Shown: positions 21,009 through 31,461 of the stretch, one piece after another
How positions within the stretch are numbered: the stretch's first letter is position 1
How the letters are laid out: each line of letters begins with the position of its first letter
NCBI GenBank assembly: GCA_023846275.1
Contig: CM043872.1
Coordinates: forward strand, 11,897,170-11,961,169
Length of the DNA: 64,000 nucleotides
Origin: Vanilla planifolia
Lineage: Eukaryota > Streptophyta > Magnoliopsida > Asparagales > Orchidaceae
Direction: 5' to 3'
Program-made: the position numbers and the translations under genes
Notes under the pieces: model-generated
What the model was told of the DNA's origin: nothing
The model's database searches: none
The model's input: the letters and a program-made list of their open reading frames with translations, nothing else

Positions 21009-24000
21009 ATGTCTGGAATTATGCAACAGATCGTTCCCAGATTGACGAACGACAATTATGATAATTGGTGCATTCAATTTAAAGCCCTTCTTGGCTCGTA
21101 AGACCTTTGGGAGATTGTTATCGATGGCTTTGATGAATCAGATGCTACTGAAGCAGAGAAGAAATTGTTGAAAGAAAATCAGAGAAAAGACAAAAAGGTA
21201 TTGTTCTTGATATATCAAGGACTTGATGAAGCCACTTTTGAGAAAGTTGCAGAAGCGACTACAAGCAAAGAGGTTTGGAGTAAACTCAACCCAATTTTCA
21301 AAGGTGTTGAACGGGTGAAGCGTGTACGACTTCAAATCCTTAGGGGTGATTTTGAGCAAGCAAAGATGAATGAAAATGAGACTATCTCAGATTATGTCTC
21401 ACGCTTGATTGCTATTGTGAATTTGATGAAGAGAAATGGAGAACAAATCGACGATGTACGTGTCATTGAAAAGGTACTTCGTTCTTTAACTCCTATGTTT
21501 GAACACGTGGTAACAGCAATTGAAGAATCTAAAGATATATGTAGTTTATCTATTGAAGAGCTAATGGGTTCTTTACAAGTGCATGAGCAACGACTAAAGA
21601 AAAAGGCTGAAGTTACACCTATTGATCAAGCATTAGAGTCAAAATTGAATTTGAAAGAAGACAATGCATTGAATTCAAAAGGAAGAGGACGAGGTTCCTA
21701 TCGAGGACGTGGAAGAGGTCGTTTCCAAAACAGATCTCAACAGAAATTTAATCAATCTTACACTCAACACGGCCATAGAAGAAATAATGCTTCTCGAGGC
21801 CGAGGACAAGGTAGAAATATTGAATGTTACAATTGTCATAAGTTTGGTCATTATGCTTCAGATTGTTGGCATAAGAATAGTCAATCAAATTATGCTGAAA
21901 CATCGAAAGAAGAGTCAATATCTTTATTGGCTGAAAAAGAGGGCAACGAAAAAGAAGATGTATGGTTTCTTGATTCAGGAGCAAGCAACCATATGTGTGG
22001 AAAAAGACATCTATTTGAGTCAATTGAAAATGTGCAAGCAAGTGTGAGTCTTGGAGACTCATCAAAGTTGAAAGTTGAAGGCAAAGGTAATATAAAACTT
22101 TACAAAGAGAATGGGTTTCCAATTATTATTTCAGATGCATATTTTATTCCTGATATGAAAAGTAATATCCTTAGCCTTGGGCAATTAATTGAGAAAGGAT
22201 ATATTATACATATGGAGAATGGTTATCTTCTTTTGCAAGATTCAAAAGGAAGGAATATTACTAAAGTAAAAATGTCGACAAATCGCATGTTTCCTCTTCA
22301 ATTAAAATCAACATGTGAAGTTTGTTATCTTGGGCATCTTTCAAATGATTCTTTGAAATGGCATCTAAGGTATGGTCACCTTAACTTTGGAGGTTTGAAA
22401 TTATTGGCAAAAGAAGGAATGGTGAAAGGTCTTCCTTTATTGGATGATCCAAACCATATATGTGAAGCTTGTATACTTGGAAAGCAACATCGTCTACCAT
22501 TTCCGAAGAATAACACTTGGAGAGCTAAAAGGCCATTACAGCTTATTCATACAGATATTTGTGGTCCATTGGTGCCATTATCAAATGGAGGTAACAAGTA
22601 TTTTATTACTTTCATAGATGATTTCAGTAGAAAAATGTGGACATATTTTATTAAGGAGAAATTTGCTGCTATCTCCATATTTAAAGAGTTCAAATGTAAG
22701 GTTGAAAAAGAGAGTGGGTTATTCATTCAATGCCTTAGATCTGATAGAGGTGGTGAATACACTTCAAATGAATTTATTCAATTATGTAAGCAAGAAGGCA
22801 TACGACATCAATTTACCACAAGTTATACTCTACAACAAAATGGAGTAGCTGAAAGAAGAAATCGTACTATCCTTGATATGACAAGGACAATGATAAGAGA
22901 GAGAAATATGCCTAAAGAATTTTGGGCAGAAGCAGTTGCATGTTCAACTTATTTGCTGAATCGATGTCCTACTAAAGCTGTGTGTTATATGACTCCATAA
23001 GAAGCTTGGAGTGGATATACACCAAGTGTTTCTCATTTTCGAATATTTGGTTGTATTGCATATACACAGGTACCTAATGTAATAAGAAAGAAATTAGATG
23101 ATAAAGGTAAAAAATACATATTCATTGGATACAGCAAGGAGTCAAAAACCTACAAACTCTACAATCCTTTAACCAAAAAGGTATTTATTAGTCGTGATGT
23201 TGTGTTTGTAGAAGAAGATACTTGGAAGTGGACGGAAGAGAAGAATGATAAAACTATCACGCTTGGGCAAGAAGAAGAAATTCAAAATCAACAAACTCAT
23301 GATTTGAATTCTCCAACAAGCTCTCCCTCAAGAACAACTATTATACAAAAGAAAGCACATCCTATTGACTCAAGCAGAAAGATGAAAAGTTTACAAGAGA
23401 TATATGAGCAAACGTCTCAGTATTCTAACTTATTCTGTTATTTTGCTGATAATGAACCTATTTCTTTTGATGAAGCAGTACAAGATATAAATTGGCAAAA
23501 AGCTATGGATGAAGAAATAACATCTATAGAAAAAAATAATAAATGGGAGTTGGTTGAACTCCCTCCCCAAAAGAAACCCATAGGAGTTAAATGGGTTTAC
23601 AAGATCAAGTATAAAGTAGATGGAACAGTGGATAGATACAAGGCAAGACTTGTGGCAAAAGGTTTTTAGCAAAAATATGGTATAGACTACAATGAGGTAT
23701 TTGCTCCAGTTGCTCGATTCGATACAATGAAGTTGATTTTAGCACTTGCAGCACATCATGGATGGAAGGTATGTCAACTTGATGTTAAATTGGCATTTTT
23801 GAATGGAGTTTTAGAAGAAGAAGTTTATATTGATCAACCTGAAGGTTACAAGATTGTGAATGATCCACATAAAGTCTATCGTTTGAAAAAGGCTTTATAT
23901 GGATTGAAACAAGCACCAAGAGCATGGAATACTAAGATTGATGGATATCTTCAACAACAAGGATTTCAAAAATGTCCATTTGAGCATGCACTTTACATTA

Positions 24001-24990
24001 AGACAACTCAAAATAATATTCTTATAGTTTGTCTTTATGTAGATGATTTGCTTTATACTGGAAATTTTTTTGAATTGTTTCAAGAATTCAAAAGAACTAT
24101 GCAGCATGAATTTGACATGACAGATAATGGTGAAATGTCATACTTCCTTGGTTTGGAAGTAAAGCAAATGAAAACTGGAATCCAAATCTCTCAAAGAAGA
24201 TATGCTACTGAACTTTTAAAGAAGTTTAGAATGGATGATTGTAAATCAGTGGCAACACCACTTGATGTAAGAATGAAACTAAGTAGAGAAGGAGAAGGAA
24301 AAGATGTTGACTCTACTTTGTTTAAAAGTCTTGTAGGTAGTCTTCGTTACCTCACTATCACAATACCTGATATTTTATATTCTGTTGGACTCATTAGTCG
24401 ATATATGGAAAATCCAAAGGAAACACATTGGATGGTTGCAAAAAGAATACTAAGATATATTAAAGGAACACTTGATTATGGTTTGCATTTCACTAACCAA
24501 AGCGGGACAGATTTATATGGCTACTCTGATAGTGATTGGGGAGGTGATATAGATGAAAGAAAGAGTACAACTGGTTATTGTTTCTTCTTAGGATCATCAG
24601 CATTTATGTGGAGATCAACTAAACAAGATGTCATTGCTCTTTCATCTTGTGAAGCAGAGTATATTGTAGCTTCATCAACAGTTTGTGAAGCAATTTGGTT
24701 ACGAAATTTATTGCAGGAGTTACATCATCAACAAGAAGAGCCAACAACTATATTTATTGATAATATGTCAGCCATCAAATTAGCCAAAAAATCCAGTTCA
24801 ACATGGGAGAAGCAAGCATATCGAGACAAGGTATCATTTTCTTCGTGATCATGTCAACAAGGAGACTATAAGTCTGGTACATTGCAGTACTGAAGAACAA
24901 GTAGCTGATATCTTCACTAAATCGCTTGGAGTGAAGAAGTTTGAAGAATTACGAGATCAATTAGGGTTGAAGATACTTCAAGTTTGAGAG
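21009..24990 (+). pseudogene. gag-pol region of the young Copia element (broken)
   Basis: The Copia order is visible: a gag-like region, a zinc knuckle near 21826-21870, the aspartic protease D-S-G-A block near 21975, gag-pre-integrase and H/C zinc residues near 22365-22490, and integrase core landmarks near 22553 and 22743. RT follows with Y-V-D-D near 24037-24060, then RNase H near 24520-24850. The region is broken at about five places and is treated as a fossil. Confidence 0.93.
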
Positions 24991-24997
24991 GGAGTAA

Positions 24998-25332
24998 TGT
25001 TAGCAAACTTTAAGTTTTAAATGTTTGGTTAGCACTTTTTAAGTGCTTATAAGCATTTTTAAGTATATTGAGGATTTTTAGGGATTTTAAGTATTTTGAG
25101 GATTTTTAGGGATTTTAAGAATTTTGAAGATTTTTAGGGATTAGAAACAAACTTTTGAATTATGAGAAAAGATTTGGGAGATTAGATATTTTTCTTGGCT
25201 ATAAATAGATGTAATTAGTTCATTGTGATTAAGCAATTTTTTATGAATGAAATATTCTTAGCTATTCTCTTCCTCTTCCATAAGTCTTTCGTTGCCATTT
25301 CCAAATTTCTCCCTACTCTTTTATTTCCATCA
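24998..25332 (+). repeat. Right LTR of the young Copia element (335 bp)
   Basis: It is identical to the left LTR except at one position. It is preceded by a purine-rich tract and followed by the GCTTC duplication. Confidence 0.95.
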
Positions 25333-25337
25333 GCTTC
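25333..25337 (+). repeat. Right target-site duplication of the young Copia element (GCTTC)
   Basis: This is an exact repeat of 20554-20558. Confidence 0.92.
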
Positions 25338-25424
25338 AACGTAACAGCCCCACCCCGCCTCCGTCCCTCCACCGTCACCGTCCCCCTCACCGTCCCCTTT
25401 CTTCTTCACTAGCCACCCCTTCGA

Positions 25425-26223
25425 CACCCGCACCACCACCGCCTCCGCGTCAACTGCTCCGCTCCGTCACCAGCCCCAGCTCCAGAATTCCACCCGTCAC
25501 CCGCACAGTCGCCTTCACTTCCACCCAGCACCAGCTCCGTACCGTCACCAGCACCGCACCGTCACCAGCTCCGCACCGTCACCAGCACCGCAACGCACCG
25601 TCACCACGCCATCAACCAGCACCAGCCCCAGCTCCAGCTCCGCTCCGTCACCAGCCCCAGCTCCAGAGTTCCACCCGTCGCCCGCACCGTCACCTTCACT
25701 TCCACCCAGCACCAGCTCCGTACCGTCACCAGCACCGCACCGTCACCAGCTCCGCACAGTCACCAGCACCGCAACGCACCGTCTCCACGCCGTCAACCAG
25801 CACCAGCCCCAGCTCCAGCTCCGCTCCGTCACCAGCCCCAGCTCCAGAAACGGTTTAAATGCCAAGCAGATCTCTGTGCACAGCAGGCAGTCCACGCTGC
25901 TCACACTTTAAACTTGTTCCAGGCAGTCCACCCGCACCACCACCGCCTCCGCGTCAACTGCTCCGCTCCGTCACCAGCCCCAGCTCCAGAATTCCACCCG
26001 TCACCCGCACAGTCGCCTTCACTTCCACCCAGCACCAGCTCCGTACCGTCACCAGCACCGCACCGTCACCAGCTCCGCACCGTCACCAGCACCGCAACGC
26101 ACCGTCACCACGCCATCAACCAGCACCAGCCCCAGCTCCAGCTCCGCTCCGTCACCAGCCCCAGCTCCAGAGTTCCACCCGTCGCCCGCACCGTCACCTT
26201 CACTTCCACCCAGCACCAGCTCC
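25425..26223. repeat. 504-bp higher-order duplication in the LINE leader
   Basis: Sequence from 25425 onward recurs from 25929 onward with a constant 504-bp offset, nearly identical to 26223, where it stops 3 bp before the target-site duplication. The second copy is thus cut at the LINE's 5' end. It includes the monomers listed separately and a ~75-bp unique spacer (about 25849-25923). Confidence 0.9.
25456..26223. repeat. 181-bp monomers: three full and two partial copies
   Basis: Each monomer starts GCTCCGCTCCGTCACC, at 25456, 25637, 25818 (partial, to about 25849), 25960 and 26141 (partial, to 26223). The spacing is exactly 181 bp within each array. Monomers differ by only a few substitutions. 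Inside each monomer, a shorter CACCAGC(T/A)CCG(C/T)ACCGT motif is itself repeated every 18-24 bp. Confidence 0.92.
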
Positions 26224-26226
26224 CAA

Positions 26227-26242
26227 CTTTAGTGTGGTTTTG
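26227..26242 (+). repeat. Target-site duplication of LINE copy 2, 5' side
   Basis: This is an exact 16-bp match to 14125-14140, and so joins two blocks 12 kb apart as one insertion. Confidence 0.93.
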
Positions 26243-29200
26243 ACAGAGTTATAACTAAAGATAGATAATTTTAGATCTATATTTATCATAGATGAGCACT
26301 CTAATATCTTCAAGAATTGTGATAAGGTGGAGAACCAAATATAGAGAGTGCAGGTCGTATACTTTAGTTTGGATGCATAGGTATATCTCAACAAATATTG
26401 AGCATTTTTAACAAAATAATAAGCTAAATGATATTTAAATCACAAAATATACTTATTAAAATGAAAATAATTTATAATGATATTTTAGGGGCATTGAATA
26501 TTTCTTAGTTTCAAAATTTCATATTTGTATTAATTAATTCTCATTTTTTTTAACATATTTTATTGTTAAGTTCTTATCGTAGGTATACAATTTCAATCGT
26601 TTCGTAATTTATTTGAGCAGTTTGATGGTGTTCTGAATTTTAATTGGCTTAAAACATTCAAATATTTAAGGTCTTAAAACTTATGAATATGAAGCATGAC
26701 TTGATCGATCATTTCAATCATAAGCTCTTTGATGTAAGACATTAATACTTAAAAGAATGCTAACGTCAAGTTCTTTAACACATAACTATTTAATTGTCAA
26801 ATAGTCACATAAGATATTACTCTAATATATAATTTGGCATGAAATTAATAAATGTAATTCATTAGTTCAAATTTCAATCAAAGTGCAAATGATCAACGAG
26901 TTAACAAAATTTTGAAATAATTTACGACCAAGCACAAATTGTAAATTCTATAAATATCATGTCACTTTAGCCTTTGTCTTTCATTTCTCTTGTAAAAAAT
27001 TGCCTCTAGATGGTGAACCTAACTCCAAAGAGGTTATGACCAAATATTATATGATGGCCTGCTTTGTTTTTAATTTGGAGGACAATGCTTGAAGAGTATC
27101 TATCTCAATCCAATAACTTGAACTTGAAATGACATGACATTTGAGAAATAAGTTATTTATTTTCATTTTTTAACCAATTTAGATATAATGTTACATTTTA
27201 CCCAATTCTTGTATGCTTATGTTTTAATTTCAAATATATTCCACATCTCAATTATAGCTTTCCTTTTTTACTTCCTTATTCCACTAATAATTTGTAATAA
27301 TTTGTAAATATTATCTCATATCTATGTTTTACTCCTAAAATTATTTTAGAAACTTTTAGCAACTGAAACTACCTTATTTATGATATCACCTAAAATTACA
27401 AATGTTTCAAATCGGTGTACCATTAATAAGAAAACTTACAACAATGCAAAACAATGTTTTTATTTAGAAAAAATCTGAAGCATTAATATAGCTTGTTATC
27501 ATAATAAAAATAGTAAAATGAAATAGGATATATAAAATCTAAATTTTAGCAAGAAAAATGGATAGAACATCTTGTTAATAGAAATTGGCTAAAGAATGCA
27601 TATAGTTAAGATGTTTGTAACTATCATCTAACCTGTTATATTGAATATCTAATATTGTTATTGTTTGAGAAATGTAAAAGTGAATTAAACAACTAAGAAG
27701 AAATGATTAATAAAAAATATCTTTAATTACATATTTTAGCACTTATTTTTATAGATTTGTTCTTGTACAAAGGTGAATATTATATCATCTCTTGAAAGCT
27801 CATGACTATAGTTCACAGAATCTAATCATAATAATATGTCCAACATTAAACATTGCCCTTCTAAAAAGTACTCAACCTTAAGTTCACTTCATTACTCAAA
27901 AAAGGGTAAATCTCTCATGGAAATGAATAAATTATCAACATCTAGTGGCCGATCAATTTGTAGACACAATAAGAGCAACAAAATGTCATCTAGAGGTCAA
28001 TCAAGATACATGCTCTACCATATAAATAGACAATGATCAGAAGGTTTATAAATATGGAATCTTAACATCATCAACAAAAGTGGTAGTGTTCAATGTGCTT
28101 GCCTCTCTAAATATGATCCTAGTAGTAATAATTGAATATATTTTTAAATTCTAATGCTTATGAGAGAAATAGGCATCATTGAGGTGTCCCTAAGAAACAA
28201 ATAAAATAACCATGTGATGAATAAAATTAAATTTCATGACAAAGAATAAATTTAAATAATATGTCAAATTGAAATGGTATAGATATGGAGATAATGATTA
28301 TAATAGAAACATAAACTTAAGTAATTTTCCATATATGATTGAAAAAATCTAGAATTTACAGATACAAAGGTATGGCTCAAAAGTATTGGCTACAAAAAAT
28401 ATTAAAACACATAGAATAAGAACTTTAGCAAAATCCAAAGAGACAAAAAAAAAAGAGGGGCCATAAAGTCATAACAAAATTTAAGTAAGGTAGTTTTTTA
28501 TGTTGTCAATTTATGCACGAAAGATATGAACAAAACATTTCTCCTTTTAAGCTCGTTTGGTAATTCTTTGATAATTTCTTCATAAGATGATTCAAAACCC
28601 ATAAACATTTTGGTACATGCTTTTGTTCAAGTTCAACTTTTTCATAAGGACAAAAGTAGAACTTTGAGATAAAGGTAGTTTGATGTAGAGGTGAGGGAGC
28701 ATGCTACAAATTTCCATCCAAGAAACTTAGAAAAGTTAAGTTTTTGCTAGTTCTTTACAAATTTGTAATCCAAATTGACCTAAGATAACTAAGGTGCTTC
28801 AAGAAGAATTAACATAACACAAAATGTTTAAGAATAATTTTTGAACTATATGGGAACTAAATACCTAGTAGTAACATAGAATTGTTCACTAATATACTAG
28901 GTTTAATGAATAAAAGCATGGCTGGTATGTGACAATAAGACCAAATCTAATAATAATGTCGGTGCTTACAATATTTATGAGTCCTTCAAGCTTTAAGATA
29001 ACTATATGAGATTTGATACCAATGTGCACTTTTATCAATCATCACATTTTCATAAAAAACCACAATAAATTTTCAAAGTGATGAATGTAATGCAAAACAA
29101 AACTCGAACCTACATGGAATGGAGAAGATTTTCACTATGTCATGTTCATTTATTTTAGAGTTAGATTAAGGAAATGTGTGACCATTCAAGTGTTGAAAAT

Positions 29201-29453
29201 AAGAGGGTTGATGAGCTTACAACATCATTTAATTGTATTTCTTAATTGTCATTGATACACAAAGGCTTGGTGACTTTGCTTAAGAAAGATTTTTAAACTT
29301 GTAGATCTTGGAGCCTTGTGGAGATGCTCTTGGAGGAGTGAGTATTCATCTAGAGCTTTACATTTATTATATTAACTTGATTAGAATATTAGACCTTCAC
29401 TTCTATTTTGTGGCACTTAGAATTTCATCATACCCTTTATTTCTCATGCATGC
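26243..29453. other. AT-rich gene-free stretch
   Basis: No coding region longer than ~66 codons is present, and none resembles a known family. The frame at 27836-28036 is Ser/Lys-rich and unsupported. Sequence at about 29050-29400 has a style seen in worn Copia LTRs, but I could not confirm it. The left end is the original upstream neighbourhood of the oxidase gene before LINE copy 2 inserted. Confidence 0.45.
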
Positions 29454-29467
29454 ATATATGTTACATC
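29454..29467 (+). repeat. Left target-site duplication of LINE copy 3 (ATATATGTTACATC)
   Basis: This 14-bp exact match to 35686-35699 flanks the third LINE. Confidence 0.9.
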
Positions 29468-29896
29468 CCCAAAGCTTGAAGAAAAGATGGCTGAGGTAGA
29501 CGTGCCGGAGGCCGAGGTTCGTCTGGGACGTGCCGAGAGGGGGCCGAGGTTCGTCTGGGACGGGACGAGGCGGGGTTGGAAAGCTAGACTCGAGGTGCAG
29601 CCCAATCTTGTGAAGGTACCGGAGGCGTAGGCGGAGGCGGAGATTGCGGGGCCGCGGGGTGGGCATGACATCGGCTTCACCGCGTGGCCCGGTGCGGAGG
29701 CGAGCTGCTTTGTCGTGGAGACAGTCTTCGGTCAACGGTCAGCTGCACGTGGACCGGGTTCGTTTGAGTTTGAATTTGAATTCTGGTCACGCGGGGTGTG
29801 CTGGGACACGATAAATCGGCTCAAGATCCTGCGGGATATCTAAACCTTCGTCCCGGTCGTCGCGCCAAGGACCCTGCAGCCCTAATTTGACGTTCA
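29468..29896 (+). promoter_or_regulatory. Leader of LINE copy 3 with a short tandem repeat
   Basis: A ~20-bp motif GCCGAGGTTCGTCTGGGACG occurs twice about 33 bp apart (29512-29531 and 29545-29564). It is followed by GGAGGCGTAGGCGGAGGCGGAG-type repeats. The segment is GC-rich like the copy 2 leader but does not share its monomer. A promoter role is inferred only. Confidence 0.5.
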
Positions 29897-31351
29897 ATGG
29901 CAGGAAGTACATTACGAAGGAGCAGACGGCGTACAAGGACCACTGCAAGTAACTCCCCGGTGAGGGAGTGTGTTTCATCATCGTCTAAAGAGGGACAGCC
30001 ACTTGACGGGGGTCTTCCACACCCTGACGGCGCTACACTGGAGGTCGATGACAGGGTGACGAGAGCTGGGGTCGCGGAGGAGAACAACATCACCGGAGAA
30101 GCGGAGATGCAGTGGGGTGCGAAACACTTGCCTGCTAAGGCCAGCTTTAGAGAGGTTTTGACAGCCCGCAATATCCAGAATGGCAACTTGGTGAACTCTT
30201 TCATGCGGCCGGCTAATGTTGATGTTAAGGAACGTGCTGCTGCTATTCCGGATATGGCGGAGGATGGTGAAGTCCTCGTCTCTTCCGAAGCTTGTCAACG
30301 GCGAATTGATTTTCACAAATATGACCTGGTGGGTCGTATATTCGGGAACACGCTGCCTTTTCCGATGATCGCCAGAGTGTTGCTCAAACGCTGGGGCCAC
30401 CATAAGAATTTTAGAGTGTTTGATCTGTCTTCGAATTGCTTCTGCTTACATTTCGAATCGAAGGAGGCACGGAATGATGTGTGGCTCGGGGGGCCGTGGC
30501 AAATTGCCGGCCAAGCCATGGGCTTGGATGTTTGGTCGCATGAATTCACTCCCGGCGACTCCCACGCGATGTGCGCGCCGATTTGGGTGCGATTCCCCGG
30601 CTTGCCCCTGATTTACTGGGATACGGACAATATCTTGCGTATTGCAAAGGCTATAGGTGATCCGTTCCTTCTCGATGGGTGGACGGCGGCAATGGAGAGA
30701 TCGTCCTATGCTCGGGTCTGTATTCGTACAGACCTTTCGAAACCCTTGAAGTCGGGTGTTTGGCTAAAAGGGGACTATGGGAGAATCTACCAAAGTTTCG
30801 AATATGAGGGATTGCCGAGGATTTGTTTCTCGTGCGGTCGCGTGGGGCATCTTGCAAGCCAATGCAATGTGCAGCTTACGAAGGAGGTGACTCAGCCTGG
30901 ACATGGTGAATGCTCTGGAATGAGGGCGAACGGGGATCAGAGGAATGGAGGAGAGGTCCTTACCGAGGTTACGGAAGAAGCGCATGGACTAGGGCCTTGG
31001 ATGCTAGTTCAACACAGACGGAGGAAAACGGGTGCCGATGCTCGCAGGGGTCCGGCGGCCACGGTTAGCCATGGACCCAGGAATGACGTTCAAAGAACTC
31101 GTGGGAGGGTGCACGCCGGCTCATCCAGGGGGGTCAGTCGTCCCTCGAGGGAACGCGGGAGGAGCAGACCAAAGCGGGGCTCACCATCCAGGAGTCGTGC
31201 TCAACACTTGGCGGATTCCGGTGATCGGAGCTTGGGGGCGGAAGGTGCGGAGCGGGAAGCTCGGGGGGGTGGAGTTAAGGGGAAGTTGCTAGGGTCAATG
31301 ACGGCTCGGGAGAAGGAGCCGCCCACTGGTGTGGGTGGCAATGCAGCTTAA
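29897..31351 (+). CDS. LINE ORF1 protein: DUF4283-type, CCHC zinc knuckle
   Basis: The 484-residue frame is complete and unbroken. A basic, Arg-rich N-terminus (residues 5-13) is followed by a variable polar region to about 130. The DUF4283 domain runs from about 135 (R-R-I-D-F-H-K) through V-W-L-G-G-P-W to about 280. A zinc knuckle C-x2-C-x4-H-x4-C lies near 309-322, with an Arg/Gly/Ser-rich basic tail. It would coat LINE RNA and act as a nucleic-acid chaperone. The start matches copy 2. ORF2's frame begins 2 nt after the stop, though the likely ORF2 start is about 110 nt further on. It is the only intact LINE ORF in the window. Confidence 0.93.
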   Translation: MAGSTLRRSRRRTRTTASNSPVRECVSSSSKEGQPLDGGLPHPDGATLEVDDRVTRAGVAEENNITGEAEMQWGAKHLPAKASFREVLTARNIQNGNLVNSFMRPANVDVKERAAAIPDMAEDGEVLVSSEACQRRIDFHKYDLVGRIFGNTLPFPMIARVLLKRWGHHKNFRVFDLSSNCFCLHFESKEARNDVWLGGPWQIAGQAMGLDVWSHEFTPGDSHAMCAPIWVRFPGLPLIYWDTDNILRIAKAIGDPFLLDGWTAAMERSSYARVCIRTDLSKPLKSGVWLKGDYGRIYQSFEYEGLPRICFSCGRVGHLASQCNVQLTKEVTQPGHGECSGMRANGDQRNGGEVLTEVTEEAHGLGPWMLVQHRRRKTGADARRGPAATVSHGPRNDVQRTRGRVHAGSSRGVSRPSRERGRSRPKRGSPSRSRAQHLADSGDRSLGAEGAEREARGGGVKGKLLGSMTAREKEPPTGVGGNAA

Positions 31352-31461
31352 GAATGTGGATCACGGCTGCGCTTCGTGGGGCGCAACGACCATCTCTGGT
31401 GGGTGGCGGAGGTTCGGGAAGATGCAGTTGCATGGCTAAGGGCTTTCTGATGACATTATCA

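Larger units (their letters stand above)
20559..25332 (+). mobile_element. Young Copia LTR retrotransposon, structurally whole but coding-broken
   Basis: The element is 4774 bp, with two 335-bp LTRs (TG...CA), 5-bp target-site duplications, a Met-tRNA-type primer site and a purine-rich tract (about 24986-24994) before the right LTR. The internal order gag, protease, integrase, RT, RNase H is that of Ty1/Copia. The lineage within Copia was not determined. The LTRs differ at only one position, implying insertion roughly 0.1-0.2 million years ago at usual plant rates. The coding region nevertheless has about five breaks, so it is not autonomous. It lies in the leader of LINE copy 2 and is the same family as the old element at 4078-11934. 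Confidence 0.96.
14141..26226 (-). mobile_element. Near-complete L1-type LINE (copy 2), split by a young Copia element
   Basis: The 16-bp target-site duplications at 14125-14140 and 26227-26242 define one insertion. Removing the Copia element (20559-25332) and one copy of its 5-bp duplication leaves about 7.3 kb. In minus-strand order: a long GC-rich leader with 181-bp monomers (26226 to 20291), ORF1 (20290-18542), a 184-bp spacer, ORF2 (18357-14200), a short 3' untranslated region and A13. Both ORFs are whole apart from one in-frame nonsense codon each. The leader length and exact end at the duplication suggest a full-length insertion. Alone, the block 25333-26226 looks like an orphan GC-rich repeat; the duplication shows that it is the LINE's 5' end. 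Confidence 0.93.
25338..26226 (-). promoter_or_regulatory. Outer leader of LINE copy 2: monomeric, GC-rich, likely internal promoter
   Basis: This GC-rich, C-biased (plus strand) block is the 5' end of LINE copy 2, ending at the 26227-26242 duplication. It is almost entirely repeats (see 25456-26223). Tandem monomers at the start of a LINE are known to carry the promoter in some mammalian L1s. A promoter role here is inference. Proline-rich frames on the plus strand are repeat artefacts. Confidence 0.7.

Noticed and set aside
25292-26254. Long plus-strand proline/threonine-rich frames resembling an extensin or other cell-wall protein
   Set aside because: They run through the LTR end and the 181-bp monomers of a minus-strand LINE leader. 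The reading frame is open only because the repeats lack stops, and there is no signal peptide or promoter.
27836-28036. 66-codon Ser/Lys-rich frame
   Set aside because: It has no family resemblance and no promoter or conservation evidence, and such a frame is expected by chance in 3 kb.
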